Assembly (NCBI GenBank): GCA_016188575.1 | Contig: JACPHN010000125.1 | Span: 1 to 19,811, forward strand | Length of the DNA stretch: 19,811 bases | DNA from: Candidatus Schekmanbacteria bacterium | GTDB taxonomy: Bacteria; CSSED10-310; JACPHN01 | Reading direction: 5' to 3' | In this document: one piece after another, positions 1 to 8,000 of the stretch | How positions within the stretch are numbered: position 1 is the first letter of the stretch | Layout: every line of letters begins with the position of its first letter | The notes under the pieces: model-generated | What the model was told of the DNA's origin: nothing | The model's database searches: none | Seen by the model: the letters and a program-made list of their open reading frames with translations, nothing else | Translations under genes and position numbers: made by a program

Positions 1-3
1 CCC

Positions 4-1899
4 ATGTATTTCTGGGACTTTCAGGACAGCCTCGACGACGCCGAACGCGGGGAAAGGCGGCTCAGTAGCCGAGCCGTATTGCGCCGGTTGCTATCGGAAG
101 TTGGCCAGGCGCGGGGCGCGCTGCTGCGCGCGGCCGGCCTGCTGGTGCTCGCCGCCACGGCGGATCTGGCGGGCCCCCAGATCTTGCGCCAGGTGCTCAA
201 CGCCGCAGCCACCGGCGCCAGCGAAGGGCACATCGCGCGGCTCGCGCTGCTTTACGTGGCCGTCGTTGCCGGGAGCCTCGGGCTCGGCTACGCCATGGCG
301 ATTCTGCTGAGCTGCATCGGCCTGCGCCTCGTCACCGATCTCAAGGAGCGACTTTTTCGTCACCTCCTGGGACTGAACGTGCGATTCTTCCACGACTACT
401 CGCCCGGGATTCTCCTCGCCAGGGTGGAGGGCGACACGGAACGACTGAAGCAGTTGTTCAGCAACGCCACGGCGCGCCTCGCCCAGAGCCTTCTGCTCCT
501 CGTGGGCATTCTGGGCGTGATGCTGCTCGAGGATTGGCGCACGACGCTTGCCGTCCTGGGCTGCCTGCTCGCACTCGGCGCCGCCGCATCGTTCTTCGTG
601 CGCATCGCGCAGCGGCTGTATCGCGAGGCTCGCAAGCGTTACGCCGACGTCACCGCCTTCATCGCCGAGTACGTGCAGGCCGTGGACGTGGTTCAGCAGC
701 ATGGCTACGAGGAGCAGGTAAAGGCGCGCCTCCGTGCGCTGAGCAGCAAGAAGCTGCGCGCCGATTCGCTCGCCCAGCTCGTCGAGTATTCCTTCTGGGG
801 TGTGTTCAGCTTTTTCGAGATCCTGGCGACGGTCACGGTGATCGCGGTCGGTTCGCGAAAAGTCGTTTCCGGAACCATGGATCTCGGCACCCTGGTCATG
901 CTCGTCGAGTACCTGCGCCAGATCTTCGTCCCCATTCTGGCGATTTCGGAGCTCGTCAGTCTGGTGCAACAGGCACTGGTCTCCGCGGAAAGGGTTTTCG
1001 GGCTCCTCGAGAAGATTCCGGACGAACCCCGTGACCTTGCCGCGGCAGCGGCGCGGCAGAGAGGTGAGCGCGAGCGGCAGGAGCTGGTCCCGGGCGTAAG
1101 TCACGCGGACGCGGTTCCCGCTGGGCCTGCGGAACCTGAGGTGCCGTTTGCGCACGTTCTGCGCTTCGAAGCCGTGAGCTTCGCCTATGAGCATGGTCGC
1201 GACGTGCTGCGCGAGATCTCGTTTGACCTGCGCAGGGGCGAGCGCGTGGCGCTCGTCGGGCCCTCCGGCGGTGGCAAGAGCACGCTGGCAAATCTGCTGT
1301 TGCGGTTCTACGAACCGACGTCGGGGCGGATCAGCGTCGACGGCGTCGACCTGCGAACCTATCCACGCCGAGCGTGGCGGCGCCGCATCGGCCTGGTCCT
1401 GCAAGGCGTCCACCTTTTCCCGGGAACGCTGCGCGACAATCTCACGGTCTTCGACGGCTCGCGCGCGGAGGGGGAGCTGTGGCGGGCGTTGGGAATTGTG
1501 CAGGCGTCGGCCCTGGCCTCCGGCCTCGCCGGCGGCCTGGATGCAGAGCTTGCGGAGCGTGGCGCCAACCTCAGCCAAGGAGAGCGCCAGCTCGTCAGTT
1601 TTGCGCGGGCACTCGTGCACGACCCGCCGGTGCTCGTGCTGGACGAGGCGACGGCCTCTGTGGATGCGCTTACCGAGCGACTCATCCAGCAGGGCCTGGA
1701 CAGCATGCTCGCCGGCCGCACGGTCCTCATCATCGCCCACAGACTCGCCACCGCGGCCCGCGCGGATCGCATCCTCGTCATTCTCGACGGCCGCATTGCC
1801 GAGTCCGGCACGCACGCCGAGCTTTATCAGCTCGGGGGTCATTACCGGCGGCTGTTCGACCTGCAGTACAACGCCGCGAGCGAGGCCACTGCTCCATGA
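4..1899 (+). CDS. ABC exporter half-transporter, canonical ATPase subunit (TMD-NBD fusion)
   Basis: This 631-residue protein has an N-terminal six-helix exporter-type membrane domain (about residues 35-335), a charged linker, and a C-terminal ATPase domain. Visible motifs are Walker A GPSGGGKST (419-427), Q-loop Gln467, signature LSQGE (523-527), Walker B VLVLDEA with catalytic Glu548, and the switch histidine in IIAHRLAT (His579). The LSQGE signature followed by RQLVSFARAL, together with an intact Walker B Glu, is the pattern of the MdlB/YheH-like half of heterodimeric exporters. The stop overlaps the start of the next ABC gene by ATGA, so the two are co-translated and probably pair. Only three bases precede the ATG in the window, so the ribosome binding site cannot be seen and a start further upstream cannot be excluded. 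The substrate (drug, lipid or peptide) cannot be read from the sequence. Confidence 0.93.
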   Translation: MYFWDFQDSLDDAERGERRLSSRAVLRRLLSEVGQARGALLRAAGLLVLAATADLAGPQILRQVLNAAATGASEGHIARLALLYVAVVAGSLGLGYAMAILLSCIGLRLVTDLKERLFRHLLGLNVRFFHDYSPGILLARVEGDTERLKQLFSNATARLAQSLLLLVGILGVMLLEDWRTTLAVLGCLLALGAAASFFVRIAQRLYREARKRYADVTAFIAEYVQAVDVVQQHGYEEQVKARLRALSSKKLRADSLAQLVEYSFWGVFSFFEILATVTVIAVGSRKVVSGTMDLGTLVMLVEYLRQIFVPILAISELVSLVQQALVSAERVFGLLEKIPDEPRDLAAAAARQRGERERQELVPGVSHADAVPAGPAEPEVPFAHVLRFEAVSFAYEHGRDVLREISFDLRRGERVALVGPSGGGKSTLANLLLRFYEPTSGRISVDGVDLRTYPRRAWRRRIGLVLQGVHLFPGTLRDNLTVFDGSRAEGELWRALGIVQASALASGLAGGLDAELAERGANLSQGERQLVSFARALVHDPPVLVLDEATASVDALTERLIQQGLDSMLAGRTVLIIAHRLATAARADRILVILDGRIAESGTHAELYQLGGHYRRLFDLQYNAASEATAP

Positions 1900-3836
1900 G
1901 AACGAGAGTCCGCTGGATCTACGAGGTGTGGCGCCCCATTCGCTGCTGGTTTGCCGTGCTGCTCGTGCTGACCGCGCTCTCCACGGCGGCAGCCATCGCC
2001 TACCCGCTGGTGCTGCGAGCCATTGTCGACGCGCTCGCCAGCCTGCTGCACGTGCGCGCGGCCGGCAGCGCGGCAAGCCGCGGCAGCGACAGCGCCGTCG
2101 CCGCGGAAATTCACCGGCTTCTCCTCCTCCTGCTCGGGGTCGGCGGGCTTCGCCTCCTCAGCCACCTCTACCCCGCGGCGCGCGCGTATCTCAACAACCG
2201 CATCGAGCGCGATGTCCGGCAAACCTACTTCGCCATCGTCATGCGCAAGGGTTACCATTTCTTCCAGCGTTTCCGCACCGGCGACCTGGTCACGCGGCTC
2301 ACGGACGACATCACGGAGTTTCCGCGGATCTCGTGGTTCTGCTGCTCGGCAATCTTCCGGGCGCTCGAGTCGAGCAGCAAGCTCGTTTTTTGCCTCGCGG
2401 TGATGTTTTGGCTGGACTGGCGTCTGGCCTTGCTTGCCAGTGCTCCGCTGCCACCCATGCTGGTAGTCGTCTTGCTTGTCCAGCACAGCTTCGGCCGGCG
2501 GGTCGTGCACCAACGCCGCGCGGTCAGTGAAACCAACGACCTGCTCGAAGCCAGCTTCTCCGGCGTGCGTATCGTCAAGGCGGCAAATGCGGAGCATCGC
2601 CAGGGCGACGCACTGCGCCGCCAGCTCGCGCGACGGTTCGCTGCGGAGATGCGGGTGGTGAGGATGGAGCAGCTCGTCCATGCGTTGCACGCGAGTTGCG
2701 GCATCGCCGGCCAGATCATCGTAGTCAGTGTGGGGGGAATCCTGGTCATCCGGGGGCAGATGTCACCGGGAACCCTGTACGCTTTCTACGCGTATCTCGC
2801 CATGCTCTCCGCGCCGCTGCTGGACCTGCCCGGGCTCTTCGTTTTTGGCCGCCAGGCATTTGTCTGTATCGACCGCCTGGAGGAGCTGCGCGCCGCCGAT
2901 GTGCAGGGGGAAGGCGGAGCGTTCCGCGGCGAGGCCGCCCCGGGGAGCTTCGCGATGCTGGAGCTTTGCGGCGTGTGGGGTGGGTACGCCCCGGCGCCGG
3001 CGGCGGCGCCGAACGCTGGCGCGACCGCTGGCGGGGACGTCGCCGCGGCCTGGTCCAACCCCGATGGAGCCGTGCTCCGGGGCATCACGGTCGAGCTCCG
3101 GCGCGCGGAGCGTGTCGCTGTGGTCGGCCGCCTGGGGTCCGGAAAGTCGACGCTCTTGCGGATCGCCTCGGGCGCGCTCGTGCCGGTCGCCGGCGAGGTC
3201 AGGCTCAACGGCCGGCCGCTCGCCGAGTATGGCCGCGCCGGCTTCGGGCGGCTCGCCGCCACGGTAACGCAGGAACCGCTGCTGCTGCGCGGCACGATTC
3301 GCGAGAACATCGTGCTCGGCCGCAAGTCGGATGAGGCGTGGCTGGCTGCGGTCCTCGATGCCGTGGGGATGACTGCCGAGGTTGCCGCGTTCTCCCACGG
3401 GTTGGACGAGCAGCTCGGTCAGGGTGGGCTTGGCCTTTCGGGTGGCCAGAAACAGCGCATCGCGATCGCCCGCGCTCTGTACGGCCGCCCGCAGCTCCTG
3501 CTGCTGGACGACCTCACAAGCGCCCTGGACGCCACCAACGAAGATCGACTCTGGCGGGCTCTCCCCCGCCTTTGTCCCGACGCCGCGATTCTCGTCGTCA
3601 CCCACCGCATCGCCACGGCGCGCGCCATGAGCCGCATCCTCGTGCTCGAAGGTGGGGCCATCGCCGCCGCCGGTGCTCACGCAGAGCTCCTGGCAGTCTC
3701 GCAGCTCTACCGTGAGCTTCAGCACGACTGGATCGACCCGGCCAACGCCAATGACGATCCAGGTCGCGGCAGCGCGGAGGCGGCGCGGAGCGCAAGCCAC
3801 GCCGGGCCGCCGATCACCGGGGCCAGCGCGTTCTAG
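1896..3836 (+). CDS. ABC exporter half-transporter with degenerate catalytic site (Asp for Glu in Walker B)
   Basis: This 646-residue partner of the preceding ABC gene starts at the ATG that overlaps its stop codon (ATGA). The open frame extends upstream to 1374, but that part lies inside the first gene. The membrane domain spans about residues 18-320. A low-complexity Ala/Pro/Gly linker near 370-395 precedes the ATPase core. Motifs are Walker A GRLGSGKST (411-419), signature LSGGQ (514-518), Walker B LLLLDD with Asp539 where the catalytic Glu normally sits, and the switch histidine in VVTHRIAT (His570). LSGGQKQRIAIARAL followed by a DD Walker B is typical of the MdlA/YheI-like half. Known heterodimeric exporters pair one such degenerate site with one consensus site. 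MdlA usually precedes MdlB, so the gene order here appears reversed. The stop TAG lies in a CTAG shared with the convergent gene. Confidence 0.92.
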   Translation: MRTRVRWIYEVWRPIRCWFAVLLVLTALSTAAAIAYPLVLRAIVDALASLLHVRAAGSAASRGSDSAVAAEIHRLLLLLLGVGGLRLLSHLYPAARAYLNNRIERDVRQTYFAIVMRKGYHFFQRFRTGDLVTRLTDDITEFPRISWFCCSAIFRALESSSKLVFCLAVMFWLDWRLALLASAPLPPMLVVVLLVQHSFGRRVVHQRRAVSETNDLLEASFSGVRIVKAANAEHRQGDALRRQLARRFAAEMRVVRMEQLVHALHASCGIAGQIIVVSVGGILVIRGQMSPGTLYAFYAYLAMLSAPLLDLPGLFVFGRQAFVCIDRLEELRAADVQGEGGAFRGEAAPGSFAMLELCGVWGGYAPAPAAAPNAGATAGGDVAAAWSNPDGAVLRGITVELRRAERVAVVGRLGSGKSTLLRIASGALVPVAGEVRLNGRPLAEYGRAGFGRLAATVTQEPLLLRGTIRENIVLGRKSDEAWLAAVLDAVGMTAEVAAFSHGLDEQLGQGGLGLSGGQKQRIAIARALYGRPQLLLLDDLTSALDATNEDRLWRALPRLCPDAAILVVTHRIATARAMSRILVLEGGAIAAAGAHAELLAVSQLYRELQHDWIDPANANDDPGRGSAEAARSASHAGPPITGASAF

Positions 3837-6682
3837 CGCCGCCCACGATCGCGAGGCGCCGCAGGCGCCAAACGCGGGTCGCGCGAGTCTTTCCGCACGG
3901 CCCGCAGCCCCGCACCCGCCGCCACGGCGGCGGCCAACAACGCTCTGAGGCTCAAGACGGGGACGGCGGTCACGCCCTCGAGCGCGAACACGTACAAGTA
4001 GGCGGTTCCCGGCGGAATGCCGCGGGCATCGGCGCCGCGCGTTTCATCCAAAACAAAGACCGGCGAAAACGCGGACACGGGAAGATCCTGCGAGACGATG
4101 TCCACGTTCAACGCGGCGCGATTGTTGCTGCGCGGGTCGGCGGCGCGGCCGTCTGGCTGCGCCAGCTTGTGGACGGTCACGCGCGCAGGCGCGGCGAATG
4201 GCAACCGCAGCGTCACCGGCGTATAGCCGTCGCCGAAATCAACACCATCGTGCTCTCCGTCCAGCTTTCTGGACAACACGAAAACCGAGTAGCTCGTGGC
4301 GTCGCGCAGGGCATACGCCGTAATCAACGGAATCTCGGCGCCACCGCGGTCATAGCTCGGGGCGCTCGCGAAGCTGACCCGAGTCATTTCCGAGCCGCGC
4401 GCATGGCGATTCCGCAGACGCAGCGCCAACCACCCCGGATGCGGCCGAAAGCCGCCGGCTTCAGGCATCGTGTGGGAGGTCCACCAGCTTCCGGAGCTGA
4501 ATCCGAGATAGCATTGGTGCCCGTATCCGCGTAGACTCGAATAGAGCCAGGCGTCCAGCGCCGCGACGCCCATCGCGAGCGACTTTCCGTACAGCTCGTC
4601 GATCTCGGGATTCTCCTGATTCTGCCAGTAGCCGCTCGGACCGCCTTCGTAGGCCATCACCCGATAGTCGGTGCCCGCCGTCGCGTTGAGCGTCGCGCGC
4701 GCGGCCACGGCGTCGTCGATGATGCCCTTCATGTTCGTTTCCATGGCGATCAGCGTCTCCTGGACTCCGTGGTCGTTAAAGGTCGCGAAGCCGGTGTCAC
4801 CCGTCTCCCAGCGCGGGCCGACGTAGTTCGCGTGGCCGACGTAAGAGATGCTCGTGGCCCGCTGCACCGCCTGCTCGCCATAGGAGGTAACCTCGGTCGG
4901 GTCGGCCATGTAGTTTCCCCCGAGCACAAACTTGATCTTGCGGCCGAGGTCCAGCGCGTTCCACGCGGGGACGGCCATCGCGTTATCCTCGATCATGAAG
5001 CGGGCAAACAGGCCGTATTCGGCGCCGCCGAAGTGCACCCACCCCGGCGGACCGAAGCCGTCCCACCCGTAGCCCCCGGCACCGTTGTGCCAGGTTTCGT
5101 TGCCGTATTCGAGCAATATCTCGCGAAACTCGTCGGTCCACGGCGTACCGTCCCCGCCGCGGAACTGATATCGGCGGAAGGCGTGGGGCTTCGACTGCGG
5201 TGAGTCGATCTCCGCGTCGTACGGCACGCCCAGGAACTCCACGAGAGCGCGCCACTCGCTCTCGGTGTACTCCTCGGGGATGGCGAGATACGGCACCACG
5301 CGCTCATCCGGCGTGGAACCGGTGCGCAGCGCCCAGCTCAAGGCCTGCGCGTACGTCAACGGCGGTCCTCCTGTCACGGCGGTAAACCAATTGGCCACGT
5401 ACGTCCCATTCGGGTAGTTTCCGAACATTGATTCGGCCAGAGCGTCCGGGGTGAAGCTGTAGCTCACGGGGTAGAACCGCACCGCCGGTTTCCGGCCCTG
5501 CGCCGGAAACGATCGCATCAGCTCATCAAAGGCAACCTCGTGCGGCCCATAAGGAGCGAACCCGTGCTGCTCGTCATTCCGGTAGATGGCGAAGTTATCG
5601 ATCCAAAGGGTCCCGGGTCCGGTCATGGAGAGGGCGTGAGCGATATGGCTCTGGCCCTGAGGCGGGTATTCGGGACCGACGAAGTCGTAGGTGAACCGGC
5701 GCCAGTCGGCGGTGACCAGCCAGGGCTCCTGTTGGCTCGCGGAGTCGTAGGCACCGTTGAACTGGAACCGAGCTCGGCCGCCGTCCGCCAGGCCCTCCTG
5801 GCGCATCCACGCCTCAACCCGGTAGGGAGCACCGGGGTGGAGTTGGCTGTAGAATTGCCCTTCACCGTCGTCGATGGCGTAGTACGTGTACTGGCCAAGG
5901 ACAACGGTCCCGGCCTCCGGCAAGGTGATGGCGAGGCAGGTTTCACCGGGTTCTTGGAAGTCGTCTGGAAGTGAACCGGGGTGAGGCACGACGCGCGCAG
6001 TGTAGGTGCCCGAGATTCGGCTGAAGACGCTGCGATCGCCGCCCCAGTACTGCCTGAAGTCGGGGGCGCTGGTATCTTGGGGCATGAAATCGGTCTTGCG
6101 AACGATGTAGGCGTAGTCCCCGAAGCGCAAGTCGAGGCCGGCGTCCGATAGGTGCACGCGCTGTTGCTCGGTGTCGGCAATCCATCCGCCGTCAGGGAGC
6201 TGAGAAGACGGCATGGGGACGGTGGTCTCGCCCAGAAAAATGACGTGATCGGCGCCCGCGATGTCGTTCAGCCCTTGCGCGTAGGGCAGCGGCTCGCCCG
6301 CGCTGTCGACGATGCGGTAAAAGCGAATCGTGGCGCCGTTGCCGAACCCGGTCCAGGTCAGCCCCCAGAAACCGACTCCGCCCAGGGAATCCCATTCGAT
6401 CCAACCGTCCTCGGCGCGATCGATGCGGATGAAGCGCCGCCACACCGTCGGTTCGAAGCCGCCACCGTCGAGCAGGTTGTTGATGGCCAGATTGGTGCCG
6501 CCAGCAATGGTGGTGAGGTTGGCACCGATCGGTTCGACGTCGGCGGCGACCACCTCGGCTGATACGGAAATGTCCGCCGCGGCAAACGGGTCGGCTGAGG
6601 GTGTGGCGATGGACATGGTCAAGGTCAAGATCGCGGACAGCCTGCCAAGGGCAGCGGCTGCGCGGCGCGCGACTTTGGACAT
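3833..6682 (-). CDS. secreted glycoside-hydrolase-like protein with CBM-like domain and C-terminal sorting-type tail
   Basis: The protein is 949 residues. The N-terminus (1-36) is a basic and hydrophobic Sec-type signal. Residues about 245-368 look like a jelly-roll carbohydrate-binding module of CBM4/9 type, ending in GTLWIDNFAIYR. The following region (about 372-800) looks like a clan GH-A TIM barrel. EYGNETWHN (Glu529 as candidate acid/base) and MAYEGGPSGYW (Glu679 as candidate nucleophile) lie 150 residues apart, as expected for strands 4 and 7. A beta-rich domain follows. The last 46 residues hold VPVLS, about 16 small hydrophobic residues, then an Arg/Lys tail, resembling IPTL/PEP-CTERM sorting signals. 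The ATG is preceded by AAGGAG at 8 bases. Action on extracellular polysaccharide is inferred; I cannot assign a CAZy family. The stop overlaps the ABC gene's stop by four bases. Confidence 0.75.
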   Translation of the reverse strand: MSKVARRAAAALGRLSAILTLTMSIATPSADPFAAADISVSAEVVAADVEPIGANLTTIAGGTNLAINNLLDGGGFEPTVWRRFIRIDRAEDGWIEWDSLGGVGFWGLTWTGFGNGATIRFYRIVDSAGEPLPYAQGLNDIAGADHVIFLGETTVPMPSSQLPDGGWIADTEQQRVHLSDAGLDLRFGDYAYIVRKTDFMPQDTSAPDFRQYWGGDRSVFSRISGTYTARVVPHPGSLPDDFQEPGETCLAITLPEAGTVVLGQYTYYAIDDGEGQFYSQLHPGAPYRVEAWMRQEGLADGGRARFQFNGAYDSASQQEPWLVTADWRRFTYDFVGPEYPPQGQSHIAHALSMTGPGTLWIDNFAIYRNDEQHGFAPYGPHEVAFDELMRSFPAQGRKPAVRFYPVSYSFTPDALAESMFGNYPNGTYVANWFTAVTGGPPLTYAQALSWALRTGSTPDERVVPYLAIPEEYTESEWRALVEFLGVPYDAEIDSPQSKPHAFRRYQFRGGDGTPWTDEFREILLEYGNETWHNGAGGYGWDGFGPPGWVHFGGAEYGLFARFMIEDNAMAVPAWNALDLGRKIKFVLGGNYMADPTEVTSYGEQAVQRATSISYVGHANYVGPRWETGDTGFATFNDHGVQETLIAMETNMKGIIDDAVAARATLNATAGTDYRVMAYEGGPSGYWQNQENPEIDELYGKSLAMGVAALDAWLYSSLRGYGHQCYLGFSSGSWWTSHTMPEAGGFRPHPGWLALRLRNRHARGSEMTRVSFASAPSYDRGGAEIPLITAYALRDATSYSVFVLSRKLDGEHDGVDFGDGYTPVTLRLPFAAPARVTVHKLAQPDGRAADPRSNNRAALNVDIVSQDLPVSAFSPVFVLDETRGADARGIPPGTAYLYVFALEGVTAVPVLSLRALLAAAVAAGAGLRAVRKDSRDPRLAPAAPRDRGRR

Positions 6683-6690
6683 GCATTCGG

Positions 6691-6696
6691 CTCCTT
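6691..6696 (-). promoter_or_regulatory. ribosome binding site of the glycosidase-like gene
   Basis: AAGGAG on the minus strand lies 8 bases before the ATG at 6682. It fixes the start codon. Confidence 0.7.
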
Positions 6697-6746
6697 GTCG
6701 GCAGACTGTGGGCTGAACCCGCCGCCTGTACGACGTCGGTGCGAGA

Positions 6747-6844
6747 GCGCCCCCCGCCGTCCCTCCCGCCGCTGGCCGGGGGAAGTGAGGTGGGGGGCTT
6801 CGTGATGTGCCCTCCGCACTGCTTGCAGTCGAACCGAGGGTGGA
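6747..6844 (+). repeat. dispersed GC-rich repeat, copy 1 (inverted relative to 7903-8000)
   Basis: This stretch aligns by eye along its whole length with the reverse complement of 7903-8000. Shared blocks include CCGTCCCTCC, CCGCTGGC, CTTCGTGATG and GCTTGCAG. Within it, GCCCCCCGCC near the left end can pair with GGTGGGGGGC near 6790-6799, giving a strong hairpin. It sits in the ~400 bp divergent gap between the glycosidase-like gene and the gene at 7087. Apart from this repeat and a weak promoter-like site I see nothing in that gap (6683-7086). Confidence 0.7.
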
Positions 6845-7045
6845 ATCAGGTGTGGCTCACAGGCTTGCAAGAGTCGGACCAAGAGCGCGATTGACCCCGG
6901 CGACCAGAAGGGGCGCCTGGTTACCGGGGTCGCGACGGCGGGGGCGCAGCCGGAAGTGCGGCGGGCTGACATTTTCTGTCACGGCGACGCGTTCTGTCGA
7001 ACAGCGTGGCGCCTCGCAGCGCCTCTCGCACATCGCCCAATCGTG

Positions 7046-7054
7046 TATTATAGT
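7046..7054 (+). promoter_or_regulatory. possible -10 region for the gene at 7087
   Basis: TATTATAGT is the only A/T-rich stretch in this gap and lies about 35 bases before the start codon. It contains overlapping -10-like hexamers (TATTAT, TATAGT). No convincing -35 box is seen at the right distance, so this is weak. Confidence 0.3.
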
Positions 7055-7086
7055 TATGAAAAGAGACCGTCCACGCGGGGTGCATA

Positions 7087-7887
7087 ATGGGTGATGTCGA
7101 AACGCAGGTGATCAACGAGCTCGATGCTGTAGCGGCGCGGGACGCCGCGATCGAGGTCCCACGGGGCGAGCGGCGCCGGAGGCGCCGGGCCCTCAGACGC
7201 CTCCGATCGGTCAGCGGGCAGATGGATATCTACGCCTATGGGCTGCTGTCAGGCGACTGGCACCAAGTGCAAGAATGGGAGAACCGGCTGATCCGCAACC
7301 AGTCCGCGGCGAAGCCATGGCGGCGGGCAAGATATTGGGATCGCCGTGTGCTGCGGGCGGCGCGCTGGGGCTCCCGATTCGGCTGGACCATGACCGTCAC
7401 GATTCCGATCGGTCTGATAAGCTGGAGCCTCGCGAGCGTCATCGCCACCTCCGCCAACGTCGGGCACGAGGTCATGAGCTTGCTGCCGCTGTATGGCGGT
7501 ATTCTCGCTGGCCTGCCCGCGGCGAGCATCCTGGGCGGCTTCTTCGGGTTCCGAGGAGGCGCGGCGGCGGCTCTGGTCTCCCGCAACCGAGGGAGGTTGG
7601 TCGGTGCGCTGCTAGGCCTGTTTCGCGGGGCTACCGGCGGCTTTCTGGCCGGCGGCGTCACCGCCGGCGTGATGACAGCGGCGCTCTTCGTCCTCGCGCA
7701 ACTGCACGGCCATCACCCGGAATCCCTGCTGCTCTCCCTGCGGATGTTTCTCGCCATGCTCGTGGCGGGCACCACCGTCGGCGGCGTTGTCGGCGCTGCT
7801 CTCGGTGGATTGTTCGGCACCGTTGTCGGCGCCGGGCAGGGAGCGCACCAGGACGAGAGCGAACCGCCCTTCGACGCCGACCGGTAG
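7087..7887 (+). CDS. Gly-rich polytopic membrane protein of unknown function
   Basis: I do not recognise a family for this 266-residue protein. Residues 1-95 are soluble and very basic, with an Arg block at 29-40 and GDWHQVQEWENRLIR near 57-70. Four hydrophobic segments follow at about 98-121, 131-155, 171-205 and 217-250. The last three are crowded with small residues in glycine-zipper spacing (for example GGVVGAALGGLFGTVVGAG), and the C-terminus is acidic. This suggests tightly packed helices, or an oligomeric membrane protein with an N-terminal nucleic-acid- or phospholipid-binding arm; that is inference. The ATG at 7087 has only a weak upstream purine-rich site (CGCGGGG). The gene stands alone, with inverted copies of a GC-rich repeat on either side, and converges on the radical SAM gene. 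Confidence 0.75.
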   Translation: MGDVETQVINELDAVAARDAAIEVPRGERRRRRRALRRLRSVSGQMDIYAYGLLSGDWHQVQEWENRLIRNQSAAKPWRRARYWDRRVLRAARWGSRFGWTMTVTIPIGLISWSLASVIATSANVGHEVMSLLPLYGGILAGLPAASILGGFFGFRGGAAAALVSRNRGRLVGALLGLFRGATGGFLAGGVTAGVMTAALFVLAQLHGHHPESLLLSLRMFLAMLVAGTTVGGVVGAALGGLFGTVVGAGQGAHQDESEPPFDADR

Positions 7888-7902
7888 GCGGGAGTACCTG
7901 AG

Positions 7903-8000
7903 TCCACCGCCGGTGCTACTGCAAGCTGTGCCCAATGCGCATCACGAAGACCCCCACCTAGGCTCCCCCCGCCAGCGGGTGGAGGGACGGAGGGGGGCAC
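7903..8000 (-). repeat. dispersed GC-rich repeat, copy 2; abuts the radical SAM stop codon
   Basis: This is the inverted counterpart of 6747-6844. It fills almost the entire gap between the convergent genes ending at 7887 and 8001 and touches the TAA of the radical SAM gene. Runs of C and G (CTCCCCCCGCCAGCGGG and GGAGGGACGGAGGGGGG) can fold. It may act as a bidirectional transcription stop, but no T-tract follows, so that is only a suggestion. Confidence 0.65.

Noticed and set aside
1187-2530. 447-residue plus-strand frame across the two ABC genes
   Set aside because: It runs out of frame through conserved ATPase motifs of the first ABC gene and is Ser/Arg-rich.
6747-8000. Transposon with terminal inverted repeats
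   Set aside because: There is no transposase or target duplication, and one repeat sits exactly at a stop codon, as intergenic repeats often do. Kept only as a finding to check.
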